A DNA stretch of 14,210 bases, taken from NCBI GenBank assembly GCA_012838715.1, contig DUOR01000211.1, positions 1-14,210 of the forward strand, written 5' to 3'. The DNA comes from Actinomycetales bacterium (GTDB lineage Bacteria; Actinomycetota; Actinomycetes; Mycobacteriales; Mycobacteriaceae). The position numbers and the translations under genes were made by a program. Numbering within the stretch: position 1 is the first letter of the stretch; every line of letters starts with the position of its first letter. The notes beneath the pieces are model-generated. The model was not told where the DNA came from. It searched no databases and saw nothing but the letters and a program-made list of their open reading frames with translations. Shown piece after piece: positions 12,889 to 14,210 of the stretch.

Positions 12889-14210
12889 TTGACCCACGAC
12901 CCCACGTCCGGCGGGCCGGGCGCCCCGTTCGCGGGCATGTCCGATGCCGTGCGCGAATGGTTCGCCGGGCGCTTCGGCGAGCCGACGGAAGTGCAGGCGG
13001 GGACGTGGGCGGCGGCCGCCCGCGGCGACGACGTCCTGGCCGTGGCGCCCACCGGTTCCGGCAAGACGCTGGCCGCGTTCCTGTGGTTCATCGACCGGCT
13101 GGGCACGTCGCGCGGGGATGCCGGCGGCGACTCCGTTGAGGCCCGCGACGCCGCCCGCGCAGCCCGCGACGCCGCTCGCGCAGCCCGCGACACCGGCGGC
13201 GTGCGCGTGCTCTACGTTTCGCCGTTGAAGGCGCTGGGAGTCGACGTCGGCCGGAATCTCCGGGAGCCGCTGGCGGGGTTGGGGTGGGGCGACCGCATTT
13301 CCATCGGAATCCGCAGCGGCGATACGCCGCATGCGGAGCGGGCGCGGTTGGGGCGGAAGCCCCCGGACATCCTGATCACCACGCCGGAGTCGCTGTACCT
13401 GATGCTGACCTCCTCGGTCCGGGAGACCCTGCGCGGCGTCGAGGCCGTCATCGTCGACGAGATTCACGCGGTCGCCGGGTCGAAGCGCGGCTCCCATCTG
13501 GCGTTGTCGTTGGAGCGGCTGGATGCGCTCGCCGGCCGCCATGTGCCGCGCATCGGGCTCAGCGCGACGGTCCGCCCCATCGACGCGGTAGCCGCGTTCC
13601 TCGCCGGCGCCGGCCCGGACGGGCAACCGCGCCCCTGCACCGTCGTGACCCCGCCGTCGGCGAAGAAGTGGGACGTCTCCATCCGGGTGCCCGTCGACGA
13701 CATGACCGCGCTGCCCGAGCATCCCCCGCTTGCCGACGGCACGGGCACCGGGGGCGCCGGCGCCCGCCCCGAAGCAGGCGACTACCCAGAACCAGACGAC
13801 CGCGACGGGGAGGCGCCGGAATCCGAAGCCGCCGGATCCCATCCCGGCGAACCCCCGGGGTCGATGTGGCCGTTCATTGACCGGGAGGTCTACCGGGAGG
13901 CGTCGGAAAGCACCTCGACGCTGGTGTTCGTGAACTCGCGGCGCAACGCGGAGAAACTCACCGGACGGCTGAACGAACTGTGGGCCGCGGACCACGCGCC
14001 GGAGCTGCTCAGCCCCGCCCGGCGGCGCAGCCCCGCGCAGTTGGGGCTGGTCAACGACGTCGCGGGGCAGGCGCCGGCGATGTTCGCCCGGGCGCACCAC
14101 GGCAGCGTGAGCAAGGAGGAGCGCGCCGGCATCGAGGCCGCGTTGAAGGACGGGCGGCTGCGGTGCGTCGTGGCCACCGGGACCCTGGAGCTCGGCATCG
14201 ACATGGGGGA
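12889..14210 (+). CDS. lhr: Lhr-type superfamily 2 ATP-dependent helicase (3' end beyond window)
   Basis: DNA-repair-linked 3'-5' helicase; 440 residues are visible and the usual full length is about 1,500. VLAVAPTGSGKTL holds the Walker A motif (about residue 60). VLYVSPLKAL is motif Ia, DILITTPESLYLML is Ib, VIVDEIHAVAGSKRG is the Walker B DEIH box, IGLSATV is motif III, TLVFVNSRRNAEKL is motif IV, AHHGSVSKEER follows, and VVATGTLELGIDMG is motif V at the edge. The start is TTG with a perfect AGGAGG 6 nt upstream; the next in-frame ATG is 16 codons later. Two inserts are notable: an ARDAARA repeat between Walker A and Ia, and a long acidic Gly/Pro/Glu linker between the two RecA-like domains. 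No interruption is seen. Confidence 0.94.
   Translation, partial: MTHDPTSGGPGAPFAGMSDAVREWFAGRFGEPTEVQAGTWAAAARGDDVLAVAPTGSGKTLAAFLWFIDRLGTSRGDAGGDSVEARDAARAARDAARAARDTGGVRVLYVSPLKALGVDVGRNLREPLAGLGWGDRISIGIRSGDTPHAERARLGRKPPDILITTPESLYLMLTSSVRETLRGVEAVIVDEIHAVAGSKRGSHLALSLERLDALAGRHVPRIGLSATVRPIDAVAAFLAGAGPDGQPRPCTVVTPPSAKKWDVSIRVPVDDMTALPEHPPLADGTGTGGAGARPEAGDYPEPDDRDGEAPESEAAGSHPGEPPGSMWPFIDREVYREASESTSTLVFVNSRRNAEKLTGRLNELWAADHAPELLSPARRRSPAQLGLVNDVAGQAPAMFARAHHGSVSKEERAGIEAALKDGRLRCVVATGTLELGIDMG
13141..13194 (+). repeat. Tandem 21-bp repeat in lhr
   Basis: About two and a half units of a 21-bp repeat encode ARDAARA-ARDAARA-ARD in a loop between the Walker A and Ia motifs of Lhr. It keeps frame and probably varies in length between strains. 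Confidence 0.8.

Larger units (their letters stand above)
1482..13911. repeat. Eight dispersed exact copies of the 11-mer GCTTTCCGACG
   Basis: Plus-strand copies at 1482-1492, 3977-3987, 4157-4167 and 11643-11653; minus-strand copies at 2895-2905, 9861-9871, 10737-10747 and 13901-13911. Two are intergenic (upstream of upp and upstream of thyA). Six are in genes, mainly in linkers, loops or extensions: the NlpC/P60 linker, the paralogue A stalk (two), the folA extension, an MFS inter-helix segment, and lhr just before motif IV. None is in the recombinase. Five of the coding copies read Ser-Glu-Ser in frame on the gene strand. Confidence 0.75.

Noticed and set aside
12874..12891. GTG at 12874 as the lhr start
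   Set aside because: It is in frame, but the AGGAGG lies downstream of it and is correctly spaced for the TTG at 12889.
12852..13193. N-terminal extension of cysQ
   Set aside because: The open frame upstream of ATG 12851 overlaps the start of lhr on the other strand, and the -10 hexamer just before ATG 12851 favours the shorter protein.

Overview
The window is very GC-rich and codes densely in the style of a high-GC actinobacterium. Gene content and order point to Corynebacterium or a close relative: a mycoredoxin, an LpdA-type flavoprotein without the disulfide, an NlpC/P60 hydrolase next to upp, and a folA-thyA-cysQ-lhr neighbourhood. Several genes have a -10-like hexamer 6-8 nt before the start codon, as expected for the leaderless transcripts common in this group. 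This assignment rests on recalled families and gene orders, not on a search.

Layout. (1) 1-1199: the right end of a probable integrative element. A large serine recombinase (minus strand, running off the left edge) starts just inside the 3' end of an NlpC/P60 hydrolase gene, and the last part of that gene has been replaced by sequence belonging to the recombinase. (2) 1047-2770: a two-gene minus-strand unit joined by an ATGA overlap, a small secreted-looking helical protein followed by the NlpC/P60 protein. Neither has a Sec signal peptide and the hydrolase carries a W-S-G motif, so type VII-like export is a possibility. (3) 2972-5318: upp (plus) converges with two tandem paralogous single-pass membrane proteins (minus), which share a C-terminal domain with two cysteines but have unrelated low-complexity N-terminal parts. 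(4) 5437-8253: an M20 amidohydrolase and an LpdA-type NAD(P)H:quinone oxidoreductase, both plus. (5) 8374-8407: a perfect hairpin closing lpdA and the convergent mycoredoxin gene. (6) 8758-9270: a non-coding stretch with a cluster of 12-bp direct and inverted repeats. (7) 9271-11972, minus: an MFS transporter, then thyA and folA overlapping by one base; these two enzymes form the dTMP/tetrahydrofolate cycle. (8) 12093-14210: a CysQ-type phosphatase (minus) divergent from lhr (plus, cut by the right edge).

The observations most worth following are: the recombinase interrupting the cell-wall hydrolase gene, which could be a switchable insertion; an exact 11-mer, GCTTTCCGACG, present eight times on both strands where about 0.01 would be expected by chance at 70% GC; and the palindromic TGATCCCGAGTT repeat cluster.
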